The position numbers and the translations under genes were made by a program. Below, one piece after another: positions 15,144-24,773 of a DNA stretch of 64,000 nucleotides. Within the stretch, counting starts at the first letter, position 1. Each line of letters starts with the position of its first letter. Origin of the DNA: Sphingobium sp. AP50 (lineage in GTDB: Bacteria; Pseudomonadota; Alphaproteobacteria; Sphingomonadales; Sphingomonadaceae); NCBI RefSeq assembly GCF_900109095.1, contig NZ_FNYZ01000001.1:310001-374000 (forward strand), read 5' to 3'. A model generated the notes under the pieces. It was not told the DNA's origin, searched no databases, and saw nothing but the letters and a program-made list of their open reading frames with translations.

Positions 15144-16316
15144 TCAACGGCGCGCTTTGGCGCGGGTCGATATCTTTCCGCCGTTGGTCGAAGCGCCCAC
15201 CGGTCGCCTGTACAGCGCCGTCATCGCCGCCTCCATCTTCGCCCGGTCGACCGACAGGATCACCCGCTGCGCCTGTTCGCCCAGATGCGGGCGATAGGCC
15301 TCACCCCAGGACAGCGTATCGCCATAGGCCGCCGTCTGGCTGGTCTCGAAATCGATCCACAAAGTCTCGTCCTTCGTCACGATCTCCGGGTTCAGCCATG
15401 CCATCGCGACAATCTCGTCCCACATCGGAAAGCCCGGCTGCGGGCCATTTTGCAGCGCATCGGTCAGCGCCGTCCCCGCCGGTTTCAGCCCGTCCAGAAA
15501 AGCCCGCGTCCATTGCGTGCCGGTGGACGGATCGACCGGGATCATGCTGATCTTCCGCCAGGGCGCATGGGCGAAGATCTTCGCCGCTTCCGGGTCCCAG
15601 CGGATATTGAACTCGCGCCGCGGCGAATTGACGAATTCGCGCGCAAACTGCTCGGCCGACGCGCCCTGCAACGCCTGATGCGGCGCCAGGCTGCCGCCCA
15701 TATACAGGATTTCCTTCACATTGGCGGCAAAGCTGGGGTCCATGCTCTGGGCGATGGCGATATTGGTCATCGGCCCGGTCGCGAACAGAGTGATTTCGCC
15801 CGGATGCGCCTTCACCATGCGCAGCAGAAAGGCGGCGGCGATTTCCGTGCTAGGCTTGGTCACCGGATTGCCGATCGGCAGGTCCGCTACCTTGGTCGGG
15901 TCGCTCGATCCGGGATGATCCTGGATCGTGTCGCCCGGCCAGTAATCGGTCCACGGCCCCTTGAATATCAGCCGGCCATATTGTCCCTCCCAGCGCTTGG
16001 TCGCCTCCGCACTGTTGATCAGCGGGAAGGTCGCGCCCGGCACCACCGGCACATCGGTCCGCCCGATGATCTCCAGCGTGCGCAGCGCATAGGCGGTTGC
16101 CGTGTCGCGCCACACCGATCCGCTGGTGGTGGTGATGCCCAGCACCTCCACATCCGGGCTTTGCAGCAACAACAGCGGCACGCCATTCAGGCCGATCACA
16201 TCATCGTCGATGATCACCAGCCGCTTTCCGGACAAGGACGCGCCCGGCTTCGCGTCTGCTGCCTGCACGCTCATCGCCCATGCCAGCACGCCCAGCATCA
16301 CCGTCCTCATCCGCAT
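15144..16316 (-). CDS. Exported nucleoside hydrolase (IunH family)
   Basis: 390 aa. The signal peptide MRMRTVMLGVLAWAMSVQAADA precedes the nucleoside-hydrolase core. The calcium-binding aspartate cluster appears as VIIDDDVIGLNG near residue 37, and the family blocks VEVLGITTTSG, LFATGPMTNIA, EILYMGGS and FNIRWDPEAA follow in order. The enzyme should cleave the N-glycosidic bond of ribonucleosides to release base and ribose, here in the periplasm. The family is usually about 310-340 aa in the cytoplasm; the extra length is the leader and a C-terminal basic tail (STRAKARR). It is first in a two-gene unit with the methyltransferase. Confidence 0.88.
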   Translation of the reverse strand: MRMRTVMLGVLAWAMSVQAADAKPGASLSGKRLVIIDDDVIGLNGVPLLLLQSPDVEVLGITTTSGSVWRDTATAYALRTLEIIGRTDVPVVPGATFPLINSAEATKRWEGQYGRLIFKGPWTDYWPGDTIQDHPGSSDPTKVADLPIGNPVTKPSTEIAAAFLLRMVKAHPGEITLFATGPMTNIAIAQSMDPSFAANVKEILYMGGSLAPHQALQGASAEQFAREFVNSPRREFNIRWDPEAAKIFAHAPWRKISMIPVDPSTGTQWTRAFLDGLKPAGTALTDALQNGPQPGFPMWDEIVAMAWLNPEIVTKDETLWIDFETSQTAAYGDTLSWGEAYRPHLGEQAQRVILSVDRAKMEAAMTALYRRPVGASTNGGKISTRAKARR

Positions 16317-16357
16317 CGCGCCACACCCCCATTTCGCTTGCGCGCGCCGCCTGTTAG

Positions 16358-17308
<951 letters not shown>

Positions 17309-17330
17309 ACAACGGGGGGAGAGCTGAAGC

Positions 17331-17741
17331 ATGCGCATAACCGGAACCGGGATGCTGGGGATCATCCTGCTCTTCGCCCTGACATTGTCGGGGGTGCTCT
17401 GGTGCTGCCCGACCTATAAAGTCTACAGCAAGGAGCAGGATGGCCGCGCCGCACTGGCGGAGGCGCAATCGTCCCGCCAGATCGCCGTGCTGGAGGCGAA
17501 GGCGCGCCTCGAAAGCGCCAAGATGCTGGCCGACGCCGAAGTCGTCCGGGCAGAAGGCGCTGCGCGCGCCAACCGCATCCTTCAGGACAGCCTGGGCGGT
17601 CCCGACGGCTATCTGCGCTATCTTCAGATTCAGGCGATCGATTCGAAGGAAGCCAGCCTCATCTATGTGCCGACCGAAGGCGGCCTGCCGCTGCTGGAAA
17701 GCGGCAGGCTGACGTCCCGCGCGCCTGCACCGGGCAACTGA
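17331..17741 (+). CDS. Membrane-anchored protein resembling the tail of SPFH/prohibitin proteins
   Basis: 136 aa. One N-terminal membrane segment (GMLGIILLFALTLSGVLWCCP) is followed by an Ala/Glu-rich helical region (LAEAQSSRQIAVLEAKARLESAKMLADAEVVRAEG) and a short C-terminal part (YLRYLQIQAIDSKEASLIYVPTEGGLPLLE). That region looks like the C-terminal coiled coil and oligomerisation tail of stomatin/prohibitin proteins, without the SPFH domain itself. It starts 22 bp after pip on the same strand. Function is not known; a scaffold or adaptor role is a guess. Confidence 0.65.
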   Translation: MRITGTGMLGIILLFALTLSGVLWCCPTYKVYSKEQDGRAALAEAQSSRQIAVLEAKARLESAKMLADAEVVRAEGAARANRILQDSLGGPDGYLRYLQIQAIDSKEASLIYVPTEGGLPLLESGRLTSRAPAPGN

Positions 17742-17805
17742 CGGATCATTTCGCGCCCGGCCCTGGTTAATGGTCGGAGCGTCCCATCATGACGGAGAAA
17801 AAGAC

Positions 17806-18129
17806 GTGCGAATTGCGATCCTGTTGCCGATCTCCCTGTGCCTCGCCTCTTGCGGCGGCGGTGAAAGCGACACCCCCGCGCCCCATGTCGACCAGCCCGA
17901 CACCGGCGCCGCCGCACAGGTCGCAAAGCTGGACCCGGACCTGCGCAACGGCGTGCTGGAAAAGGCGATCAAGGCGTCGGGCGCTGCCTGCCCCTCGGTC
18001 ACGGGATCGGAGCGCGCGGAAATCCGGCCGGGCGTGAAAGGATGGAAGGCGCAATGCAATAATGACAGCGCCCACCTGATCGAAATCCTCCCCGACGGCA
18101 CCGCCAAGGTGACGAGCCGGACTTATTGA
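17806..18129 (+). CDS. Small lipoprotein, hypothetical
   Basis: 107 aa from a GTG start with GGAG eight bases upstream. The leader VRIAILLPISLCLASC ends in a lipobox-like LASC, so the mature protein is probably anchored to a membrane by the cysteine. The rest has two more cysteines (GAACPSV and KAQCNND) spaced for a disulfide and ends TAKVTSRTY. No family is recognised. An ATG at 17770 in the same frame would bury the lipobox further from the N terminus and is less likely. Confidence 0.7.
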   Translation: MRIAILLPISLCLASCGGGESDTPAPHVDQPDTGAAAQVAKLDPDLRNGVLEKAIKASGAACPSVTGSERAEIRPGVKGWKAQCNNDSAHLIEILPDGTAKVTSRTY

Positions 18130-18135
18130 GGGGAA

Positions 18136-18357
18136 TCAGGCGGCGTAGATTGCCGGGCGATAGCGCGCGTCGGGGATAGGGTGGCCACGGTCACGCGCAA
18201 AATCGAGCCACAGGCCGATCACAACCTGCACTTCTGCAATAGCCTCCGCCGGCGTATCGCCATGGGCGGAACAGGGTTTGAGGTCGGGGACGTCCGCGAT
18301 CCAGACCTTGTCCTCTTTCGACCAGAAGACATTGATGTGGTAATGATGGTCCATCAT
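18136..18357 (-). CDS. hicB: HicB-type antitoxin (DUF1902-like)
   Basis: 73 aa. The compact HicB N-terminal fold is visible: YHINVFWSKEDKVWIADVPDLKPCSAHGDTPAEA with the D-P-D-L-hydrophobic and G-x-T-x-x-EA pattern, ending in a helix. It has no separate DNA-binding domain, so repression may need the complex with HicA or may occur by another route. It overlaps the toxin gene by four bases (ATGA), giving translational coupling. In the known system HicB binds and blocks the HicA ribonuclease. Confidence 0.82.
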   Translation of the reverse strand: MMDHHYHINVFWSKEDKVWIADVPDLKPCSAHGDTPAEAIAEVQVVIGLWLDFARDRGHPIPDARYRPAIYAA

Positions 18358-18605
18358 TCGTCCATGCTGAGGCCGTAGGCTTCGACCATATCAAGAAATT
18401 GTTCGACCTGATAGGCTTTGGCGTCCTTGCCTTTCGGCTGGATGATCAGCGGACGGTCGAGGCCGGCACGGCCATAGACATGATGGCTGCCCGTCACGCG
18501 CGTCAGGTGAAAACCAAAGGCTTCGAGCAAGCGCTGGAAATCACGAAAACTGACGTTGCGGTTGCCTTGCAGCAGGCGTTCGAGAAGTTTGGCGGGTTTG
18601 ACCAT
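18354..18605 (-). CDS. hicA: HicA-type mRNA interferase toxin
   Basis: 83 aa. The dsRBD-like HicA fold is recognisable: KLLERLLQGNRNVSFRDFQRLLEAFGFHL, then GSHHVYGR with the catalytic histidine, then PLIIQPKGKDAKAYQVEQFLDMVEAYGL. The family cleaves mRNA and stalls growth when free of HicB. Toxin before antitoxin is the standard hicAB order. The pair lies downstream of uvrB on the same strand, separated by about 120 bp containing an AT-rich promoter-like patch. Confidence 0.88.
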   Translation of the reverse strand: MVKPAKLLERLLQGNRNVSFRDFQRLLEAFGFHLTRVTGSHHVYGRAGLDRPLIIQPKGKDAKAYQVEQFLDMVEAYGLSMDE

Positions 18606-18666
18606 GGCTGCTTATCCTGATGTTCAGCCATAAACTAAGAGTCCTTTAGAGTCCGCCGTCCAGTGT

Positions 18667-18676
18667 TATTATAATA
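18667..18676 (-). promoter_or_regulatory. AT-rich palindrome, candidate hicAB promoter/operator
   Basis: TATTATAATA is a perfect 10-base palindrome about 60 bases before the hicA start. Read on the minus strand it contains TATAAT, the -10 consensus; no clear -35 is at 16-18 bp. An operator overlapping a -10 is the usual design for toxin-antitoxin autoregulation, but this is inferred. Confidence 0.4.
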
Positions 18677-18728
18677 GGTTTTCAACTCAAATTTACTGAA
18701 AATTTCTCACTCACCAGACGGTTAGAAA

Positions 18729-20912
18729 TTACCGCCCAAATTTCCGCGTCGTCTTCCCAAATCTTCCCTTCCTTGTCCCCGGCTTCCCCTCCGTCGCACG
18801 GCCTCTAGGCGCCGCGACCTGCTGCTCATGCGGCAACCCAAGCTCCTCCGCTTCCAGCTTGCGGATTTCGTCGCGAATGCGGCCGGCTTCCTCGAACTCC
18901 AGGTCCGCCGCCGCCGCGCGCATCTTCTTTTCCAGATCCTCGATATAGGCGCGCAGATTATGGCCGACGAGGTGCGGGCGATCCTCCAGCCCGGTCTCGA
19001 CCGTGACCTGATCCTTGTTCGACACATGGGCGATGATGTCGCCAATATTGCGCTTGATCGTGGTCGGCGTGATGCCATGTTCGAGGTTGTACGCTTCTTG
19101 CTTCTCCCGCCGCCGTGACGTTTCATTGAGCGCCCGCTCCATCGATCCGGTAATCCGGTCGGCATAGAGGATTACGCGCCCCTCAACGTTCCGCGCCGCG
19201 CGGCCGATCGTCTGGATCAGCGATGTTTCGGACCGTAAAAAGCCTTCCTTGTCCGCGTCCAATATCGCCACCAGCCCGCATTCGGGGATATCCAGTCCCT
19301 CGCGCAGCAGGTTGATGCCGATCAGCACGTCATAGACGCCCAGCCGCAAATCGCGGATCAACTCGATACGCTCCAGCGTCTCGACGTCCGAGTGCATGTA
19401 GCGGACTTTGATGCCCGCCTCATGCATGAACTCGGTCAGATCCTCGGCCATCCGCTTGGTCAGCGTGGTGACGAGCGTGCGATAGCCCTGCGCCGCGACC
19501 TTGCGGCATTCGTTGATGAGGTCGTCGACCTGATCCTCCACCGGCTTGATCTCGACCGGCGGGTCGATCAGGCCCGTGGGCCGGATCACCTGTTCGCTGA
19601 ACACGCCGCCGGTCTGCTCCATCTCCCACGGGCCGGGGGTGGCGGACACGCTGACCGTCTGCGGCCGCATCGCATCCCACTCGTTGAAGCGCAGCGGCCG
19701 GTTGTCGATGCAACTCGGCAAACGGAACCCATATTCGGCGAGCGTAATCTTGCGCCGATGGTCGCCCCGCGCCATCGCGCCAATCTGCGGCACGGTCTGG
19801 TGGCTTTCGTCCACGAACAGCATCGCGTTTTCGGGCAGATATTCGAACAGGGTCGGCGGCGGCTCGCCCGGCAGGCGGCCGGTCAGGAAGCGGCTGTAAT
19901 TCTCGATCCCCGCGCAGCTGCCTGTCGCCGCGATCATCTCCAGGTCGAAATTGGTGCGCTGCTCCAGCCGCTGCGCTTCCAGCAGCTTGCCTTCGCTCTC
20001 CAGCTCCTTCAGCCGCTCGACCATCTCGAACCGGATCGCCTCCATCGCCTGTTTCAGCGTCGGCCCCGGCGTCACATGGTGCGAATTGGGGAAGACCTTC
20101 ACATAATCGAGGCTCGCGACCTTCTTGCCGGAGAGCGGATCGAACTCGACAATCTCCTCAATCTCGTTGCCGAAGAAACTGATGCGCCAGGCCGTGTCCT
20201 CATAGTGCGACGGGAAAATCTCCAGATTGTCGCCCTTCACGCGGAAATTGCCGCGCGCAAAGCCCGCATCGTTGCGCTTATACTGAAGCGCCACCAGCTT
20301 GCGGATGATCTCCCGCTGATCCTCGATCCCGCCCTTCTTCATGCTGAAGGTCATGGCCGAATAGGTTTCGACCGAGCCGATACCATAGAGGCAGGATACC
20401 GACGCGACGATGATCACATCGTCCCGCTCCAGCAGCGCGCGGGTGGCCGAATGGCGCATCCGGTCGATGCTTTCGTTTACGCTCGACTCCTTCTCGATAT
20501 AGGTGTCCGACCGCGCGACATAGGCTTCGGGCTGATAATAGTCGTAATAGCTGACGAAATATTCGACCGCATTGTCGGGGAAGAAGCTCTTAAACTCCCC
20601 ATAAAGCTGCGCCGCGAGAATCTTGTTCGGCGCAAGGATCAGCGCGGGCCGCTGCAACGCCTCGATCACCTTGGCCATGGTGAAGGTCTTGCCGGAACCG
20701 GTGACGCCCAGCAGCACCTGATCCTTCTCCCCGGCCAGCGCCTGCTCCACCAGTTCGGGGATCGCCGTGCGCTGGTCGCCCGACGGTTCATAATCGCTGA
20801 CCAGCGTGAAGGGCCGACCGCCCTCGCTCTTTTCAGGGCGCGCGGGGCGATGCGGCACGAAGCCTTCGCCGGTTTCCGGTTCATCGAGCGTGGTGCGGAT
20901 CTGAATCGACAT
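18729..20912 (-). CDS. uvrB: Excinuclease ABC subunit B
   Basis: 727 aa. The damage-verification helicase of nucleotide excision repair. Walker [11 protein letters not shown] is at residues 69-78, the beta-hairpin region follows in [15 protein letters not shown] marks the DEAD-type box, and the C-terminal UVR coiled coil that binds UvrC is in [20 protein letters not shown]. It is longer than the E. coli enzyme (673 aa) because of an N-terminal extension of about 37 residues and a basic, Gly-rich tail ([16 protein letters not shown]). It reads toward hicAB. Confidence 0.97.
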   Translation of the reverse strand: MSIQIRTTLDEPETGEGFVPHRPARPEKSEGGRPFTLVSDYEPSGDQRTAIPELVEQALAGEKDQVLLGVTGSGKTFTMAKVIEALQRPALILAPNKILAAQLYGEFKSFFPDNAVEYFVSYYDYYQPEAYVARSDTYIEKESSVNESIDRMRHSATRALLERDDVIIVASVSCLYGIGSVETYSAMTFSMKKGGIEDQREIIRKLVALQYKRNDAGFARGNFRVKGDNLEIFPSHYEDTAWRISFFGNEIEEIVEFDPLSGKKVASLDYVKVFPNSHHVTPGPTLKQAMEAIRFEMVERLKELESEGKLLEAQRLEQRTNFDLEMIAATGSCAGIENYSRFLTGRLPGEPPPTLFEYLPENAMLFVDESHQTVPQIGAMARGDHRRKITLAEYGFRLPSCIDNRPLRFNEWDAMRPQTVSVSATPGPWEMEQTGGVFSEQVIRPTGLIDPPVEIKPVEDQVDDLINECRKVAAQGYRTLVTTLTKRMAEDLTEFMHEAGIKVRYMHSDVETLERIELIRDLRLGVYDVLIGINLLREGLDIPECGLVAILDADKEGFLRSETSLIQTIGRAARNVEGRVILYADRITGSMERALNETSRRREKQEAYNLEHGITPTTIKRNIGDIIAHVSNKDQVTVETGLEDRPHLVGHNLRAYIEDLEKKMRAAAADLEFEEAGRIRDEIRKLEAEELGLPHEQQVAAPRGRATEGKPGTRKGRFGKTTRKFGR

Positions 20913-20962
20913 GGGCGCAATATGGGGTCTTTGGGCTGCGACGCAATCGGCGTCGGAACGGG

Positions 20963-21391
20963 TCAGGGTTTCAACTCGAAAGCGCCCTCGGGCATGGGCG
21001 GATAGACGACCGGCTTGTCCCCGAACCGCGCGCGCAGGGCAGTCTGGCGGCGGTCCATGCTGATTGTTTCGACATTCACTTCGTCAGGAAAACGGAAGCT
21101 GATATCGACCTTCCCCTGCTTGATTTCATATTCCATGATCGACCAGCGCTTGATGCCACCCTCGTCTGACTCGGCATACCAAGCCTCCCAGAGAAGATCG
21201 GATAGCGTTTCATTGTCGTCGAGATAGCGAATCTGATCGCCTTCATCCTTGAAGATATTCGGGCTGATCCAACCCTCGCCGATCTCGACGTAAAGAAAAA
21301 TGCCATCGGGGTCGCCGCCGACGATATCGACCAGTTCCACGCCAATTTGGTTGAAGAGATGACTCAAAATGTCGAGCTTATCTTTTGCCAC
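20963..21391 (-). CDS. YezG/DUF600-like immunity protein
   Basis: 142 aa from GTG 21391. The protein is acidic with the pattern [54 protein letters not shown] and [11 protein letters not shown], which resembles the YezG (DUF600) family of antitoxins that neutralise secreted nuclease toxins. Its start overlaps the end of the upstream LysM-nuclease gene by 14 bases in another frame, so it is translationally coupled to it. An in-frame extension to 21901 is only the other frame of the toxin gene. A cognate immunity role is inferred from position and family resemblance. Confidence 0.75.
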   Translation of the reverse strand: MAKDKLDILSHLFNQIGVELVDIVGGDPDGIFLYVEIGEGWISPNIFKDEGDQIRYLDDNETLSDLLWEAWYAESDEGGIKRWSIMEYEIKQGKVDISFRFPDEVNVETISMDRRQTALRARFGDKPVVYPPMPEGAFELKP

Positions 21392-22349
21392 CGACTTTGC
21401 CTTTCGCTTCGTTGGGGAATTTCTGGCTGGCTCTTTGGCCATCGACTTCCCAGCTGACATTGAGTTGGTAAGGACGTCTCGACGCTCCGTGGTAAAGCGG
21501 TTCGATAACCACAAAGACCTTATGCCCGGCGCGCAATTCCCCGGCCCATTTATCTTCCATGACACGATAGGCGCCGCGGTTGAAACTTGCATCCTGGGCG
21601 AAATGGTTGAAGCTGTCGCGGGGGCCGTTGAAGCGAGCAGCGATATAATGGCCGCCATCGTCGCTGGCCAGCCGATCGGGCTTGCCCGCCTCTGCCTGAT
21701 TGCGGCGTGAGCGCGCGATCTTCTCCGCCAGAGACAATTGACCAAATGTCCGCCGATTGCGCGCCGCGACATCGATATGGAAATCATAGCCATGCTTCGT
21801 CTCCCGCTTCCAGTCTGCATCGAGAATCTGGCTTTCGAGCGTTGGCGGCTTTGCAGTGTTGGGCGGCAGCTTCCCGCCATGCCGCTCCATATAATGAGCA
21901 AGGCCGAGAAACCTGTTCTTCGCGTCCCGTCCCGCGTCCAGATAGGCCTGATTGGGCAGCTTGATCGGCTGCCCGATCGTCAGCGGCTGATCGACCGACT
22001 GCCCGTTAAGCCATGCCAGGCCCCGCACCGTCAGTTCCTTCCGCCGCGCCGCGAGGCGGGAGAACGAGTCCCCCGGTTGCACGATATGGACACTATGATT
22101 GTCCGGATGATCCACGCGATTGCGGCTGCGATCGGGAAGGCCATCCTCGTCCCGATAGTCTTTTGGCCCGCGCGTTCCCCCGCTGCCACCGGCCCCGAAA
22201 TAGCGTCCCTGCCCGGCAAAGGTGAAGCGGCCATTGTCTTCGTCATGCCAGGGGTTGAACTTCACTTCGATCGCGGGTGGCGCGACACGGCGCCCGGTCC
22301 GAAGATAGAGGCTGAAGGCGGTCAGTTCTCCTGTCACCCCGCGCTGCAT
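21378..22349 (-). CDS. LysM-containing DNA/RNA non-specific nuclease toxin candidate
   Basis: 323 aa from ATG 22349, which has GGGGGGAG five bases upstream. Residues 30-50 carry FNPWHDEDNGRFTFAGQG, a motif seen near the start of polymorphic-toxin-like proteins. A LysM domain (VHIVQPGDSFSRLA...LPN) spans about 87-132. The C-terminal domain at about 180-318 has DGGHYIAARFNG (H234), NHFAQD and FNRGAYRVMEDKW, the pattern of the Endonuclea_NS_2 bacterial-toxin nuclease fold with a His catalytic residue and Asn metal ligand. There is no signal peptide. An immunity-like gene overlaps its end. Delivery route is unknown. Confidence 0.8.
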   Translation of the reverse strand: MQRGVTGELTAFSLYLRTGRRVAPPAIEVKFNPWHDEDNGRFTFAGQGRYFGAGGSGGTRGPKDYRDEDGLPDRSRNRVDHPDNHSVHIVQPGDSFSRLAARRKELTVRGLAWLNGQSVDQPLTIGQPIKLPNQAYLDAGRDAKNRFLGLAHYMERHGGKLPPNTAKPPTLESQILDADWKRETKHGYDFHIDVAARNRRTFGQLSLAEKIARSRRNQAEAGKPDRLASDDGGHYIAARFNGPRDSFNHFAQDASFNRGAYRVMEDKWAGELRAGHKVFVVIEPLYHGASRRPYQLNVSWEVDGQRASQKFPNEAKGKVGGKR

Positions 22350-22507
22350 GCAAACTCCCCCCAAAGTTTCCGCATCCCGCTATCATATCGTCAAGAACAA
22401 ATCAAGAACATTCATCCCATTTGCGCCATGTCATTGAACCCACGCACGGCGACGTTATGTTCTGTCACGGGCCGGGACACAGGTGGGCTGAAACTGGGAG
22501 GATGAAG

Positions 22508-23062
22508 ATGCGTCGGACGATGGGGATGCTGGCGCTGCTGGCGGCAGGACTTTCCGCCTGCAATGACAAGCCGGGCGACAAGGCGGGCGACATCGCCGCC
22601 ACCGATGCGATGAGCAAGCAGGCGGTGAAGGAACAGGTGGACAAGGTCCAGTTGAAGCCCGGCCAGTGGGAAGGCCGCTTCACCGTGCAGGATATCGACA
22701 TGCCCCAGGCGCCCGCCGGCGTGGAGGAGCATATGAAGGGGCTGATGAACCAGAGTTCCTACAAATATTGCGTCACGCCCGAACAGGCCGCCAATCCCAG
22801 TGGCGAGATGTTCGCCGGGCAGGAGAATAAGGACTGCACCTATGGCGGGTTCGAGGCGAAGGCCGGCAAGGTGAAGGGGCAGGTATCGTGCAAGGCGCAA
22901 AATGGCGTCATGAATGCCGCCATGTCCGGCACCTATGCGCCGGAAAACTTCACCATGGACATGGATATGAAGATGGAAGGCGGCGCGCAGGGCATGACCA
23001 TGGCCATGACCGCCCGGTCGGAAGGCAAATGGATCGGCCCGGACTGCGCAGAGCAGCCTTGA
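22508..23062 (+). CDS. DUF3617-family lipoprotein
   Basis: 184 aa. GGGAGG lies six bases before ATG 22508; the ATG two codons earlier touches the Shine-Dalgarno and is unlikely. The leader MRRTMGMLALLAAGLSAC ends in a lipobox. The mature part has the DUF3617 layout: LKPGQWEGRFTVQDIDMPQ, YKYCVTPEQAA, CTYGGFEAKAGKVKGQVSC and TARSEGKWIGPDC. Four cysteines in pairs suggest disulfides in the periplasm. The family is common in sphingomonads and has no established function. Two related genes follow within 2.8 kb. Confidence 0.82.
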   Translation: MRRTMGMLALLAAGLSACNDKPGDKAGDIAATDAMSKQAVKEQVDKVQLKPGQWEGRFTVQDIDMPQAPAGVEEHMKGLMNQSSYKYCVTPEQAANPSGEMFAGQENKDCTYGGFEAKAGKVKGQVSCKAQNGVMNAAMSGTYAPENFTMDMDMKMEGGAQGMTMAMTARSEGKWIGPDCAEQP

Positions 23063-23074
23063 TGCGATCATGCC

Positions 23075-23368
23075 TTGGCTGAGGACGTGGCGGATGACGG
23101 GGGCGGGGCCTGCTGGCTCTGCGCCCGTCCGCTGGGGCGCCGGGTAGAGCGGCATCACCCCCGCCCCAAAAGCCGGGGCGGGCGTGACACCGTGCCGGTC
23201 CATCCGATCTGCCATCGCATCATCCATGCCACGCTGACCAATGCCGATCTGGCGCGCGCCTTCGCCGATCCTGACGCTCTGCGCGCCCATCCCGACATCG
23301 CCCGTTTCCTCCTCTGGATCGCGGACAAACCGCCCGATTTCCACGCGCCCACCCGCCGCCGCCGATAA
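23075..23368 (+). CDS. Small HNH-endonuclease-like protein
   Basis: 97 aa. A zinc-knuckle HNH layout is visible: CWLC near residue 13, VERHHPRPKSRGGRDTV with the paired histidines, then PICHRIIHA. HNH nucleases of this size cut DNA, but the small sphingomonad forms have no known target. No ATG start is available: TTG at 23075 is listed, and GTG at 23087 is an alternative with GAGGA close upstream. It begins 12 bp after a DUF3617 gene and is followed by another, an unusual sandwich. Confidence 0.68.
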   Translation: MAEDVADDGGGACWLCARPLGRRVERHHPRPKSRGGRDTVPVHPICHRIIHATLTNADLARAFADPDALRAHPDIARFLLWIADKPPDFHAPTRRRR

Positions 23369-23455
23369 TCTCGCCGCCCCATCATTTCCGCTTGCGCTTT
23401 GGCCGCCGCCGGTAGAGCCTTCGCCCTGTTCCGAGACGAGAACAGGGGAGAGGAT

Positions 23456-23962
23456 ATGCGAACGATCATGCTGGCGGCGCTGCCGATCGGCTTTGTCTTT
23501 GGTCTGGCTGCCTGCGGCAGCGATCCGGCCCCCGCGCCCCAGGCTGAGGAAGCACCGGTGCTGATGCAGGGCGGCGAGTGGGAACTGGTTCGCAAGACCA
23601 CCGGCTACAACACCCCCACCGTCACCCCGGCGGAGTATCAGGAAGCGCTGAAACAGGTCGCCACGCAGAAGCTGTGTATTGCCGTCGATGCGCAGGGCGT
23701 CCCCGCCGCCGATGCGCTGGCGGGGCAGGAAGGCACGGCCTGCACCTTCAAGGACAAATTGGTGCGCAAGGGCCGCCTGATCGCGACGCTGGCCTGCACG
23801 GCGGGCGCGGGCACGTCCGAAATCGTGATAGAGGGCAATTATGGCGCGGACACGCTGATGCTCGGCACCACCATGACGAAGACGCAGGGCGGCAAGCCGG
23901 TGCTGCGCACCACCCATGACCTCACCGGCCGCCGGCTGGGCGATTGCCCCACGCCGGGCTGA
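23456..23962 (+). CDS. DUF3617-family lipoprotein (second)
   Basis: 168 aa with GAGAGG just before the ATG. The leader MRTIMLAALPIGFVFGLAAC is a lipoprotein signal. The mature part repeats the DUF3617 order: GGEWELVRKTTGYN, QKLCIAVDA, CTFKDKLVRKGRLIATLAC, EIVIEGNY and a closing GRRLGDC. It is clearly a paralogue of the 22508 gene, from which it is separated by the HNH gene. Probably periplasmic; function unknown. Confidence 0.8.
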   Translation: MRTIMLAALPIGFVFGLAACGSDPAPAPQAEEAPVLMQGGEWELVRKTTGYNTPTVTPAEYQEALKQVATQKLCIAVDAQGVPAADALAGQEGTACTFKDKLVRKGRLIATLACTAGAGTSEIVIEGNYGADTLMLGTTMTKTQGGKPVLRTTHDLTGRRLGDCPTPG

Positions 23963-24126
23963 GATAAGGGACGGGTTGTGATGACCGCTCCGTCATTTCG
24001 GCGCGCAGCGCTTGCAATGCGGATTCAGGCAAGGCTGCGTGGACAATTCGGTCGGTCTGAAAACGACCACTTGCGGACATTCGCGACCTGTCTATTTTCA
24101 CCGCATAGCTGACAGAGGGCAAAAGA

Positions 24127-24537
24127 ATGATCCCTATTGATGGCGACCGAACGCCGCTGGTGAGAACCGACTTTTCCAACGACCGTGCTTGGGAGCGCGT
24201 TATCGAAGCGGTTTCCAAGCCTTCAGTCGATGGATTTCTCGCCAACCTAAATCCGGTGAATGATCATCGTTATGATAACGCTGATCCTTTCAAGCTGGCG
24301 GAGGAAGCTGATGCTAACACCAACGTTGCATTGATCGTTATCGCAGACAGTCGCACGATGATCGAACCACAGATGCCATTGCTTTGCGTTGATCCCATTC
24401 CCCCCGGTGGACAGTTCCGTTGTATTCCTGCTGAACTTTGGGGTGTCGAAAATAACGTGTCGCTAGCAAATATGGACTTTAGCGAATTTGCATCAGCCGT
24501 CGAAGCGGATGGCGTATTTCGCGGGTTTCAGGACTGA
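24127..24537 (+). CDS. DUF6924-like protein
   Basis: 136 aa with no signal peptide. Blocks TPLVRTDFSNDRAWERV, VALIVIADSRTM, PLLCVD and RCIPAELWGVENNVSLANMDFSEFA...DGVFRGF match the DUF6924 family by my recognition. Its function is not known; family members are often found as scattered accessory genes. Base composition is visibly lower in GC than the neighbours (GATAACGCTGATCC-type codons), suggesting transfer. It stands alone between DUF3617-like genes. Confidence 0.75.
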   Translation: MIPIDGDRTPLVRTDFSNDRAWERVIEAVSKPSVDGFLANLNPVNDHRYDNADPFKLAEEADANTNVALIVIADSRTMIEPQMPLLCVDPIPPGGQFRCIPAELWGVENNVSLANMDFSEFASAVEADGVFRGFQD

Positions 24538-24773
24538 CATTCTAAGGGAAGTTGCAATGTCTGCATCTGTAGTTTGCAGGCCCAACAGCCGCCATTCCGC
24601 TTTCCACCCATCCCGGCCATTCAGCGGGCGCTGAATTTGTCCACACGGTCCAATACCCCCACCTTCCAAAAATGCAGCATCTCTGCTTCAAACCATTGCC
24701 GAAAAGCCGGTGTGCGTTAGGCCTGCGGTAATCGCCCGCCGCTACGCTACCACCCGGAAATAGGGGGCGGCCG

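Noticed and set aside
20963..21901. A possible fusion of the immunity gene to an N-terminal extension
   Set aside because: The extension is the alternative frame of the toxin gene; a GTG at 21391 with a 14-base overlap is the simpler start, so no frameshift is needed.
21378..22349. The LysM-nuclease gene as part of a prophage
   Set aside because: No head, tail, integrase or lysis genes are nearby; only the toxin and its immunity-like partner are seen.
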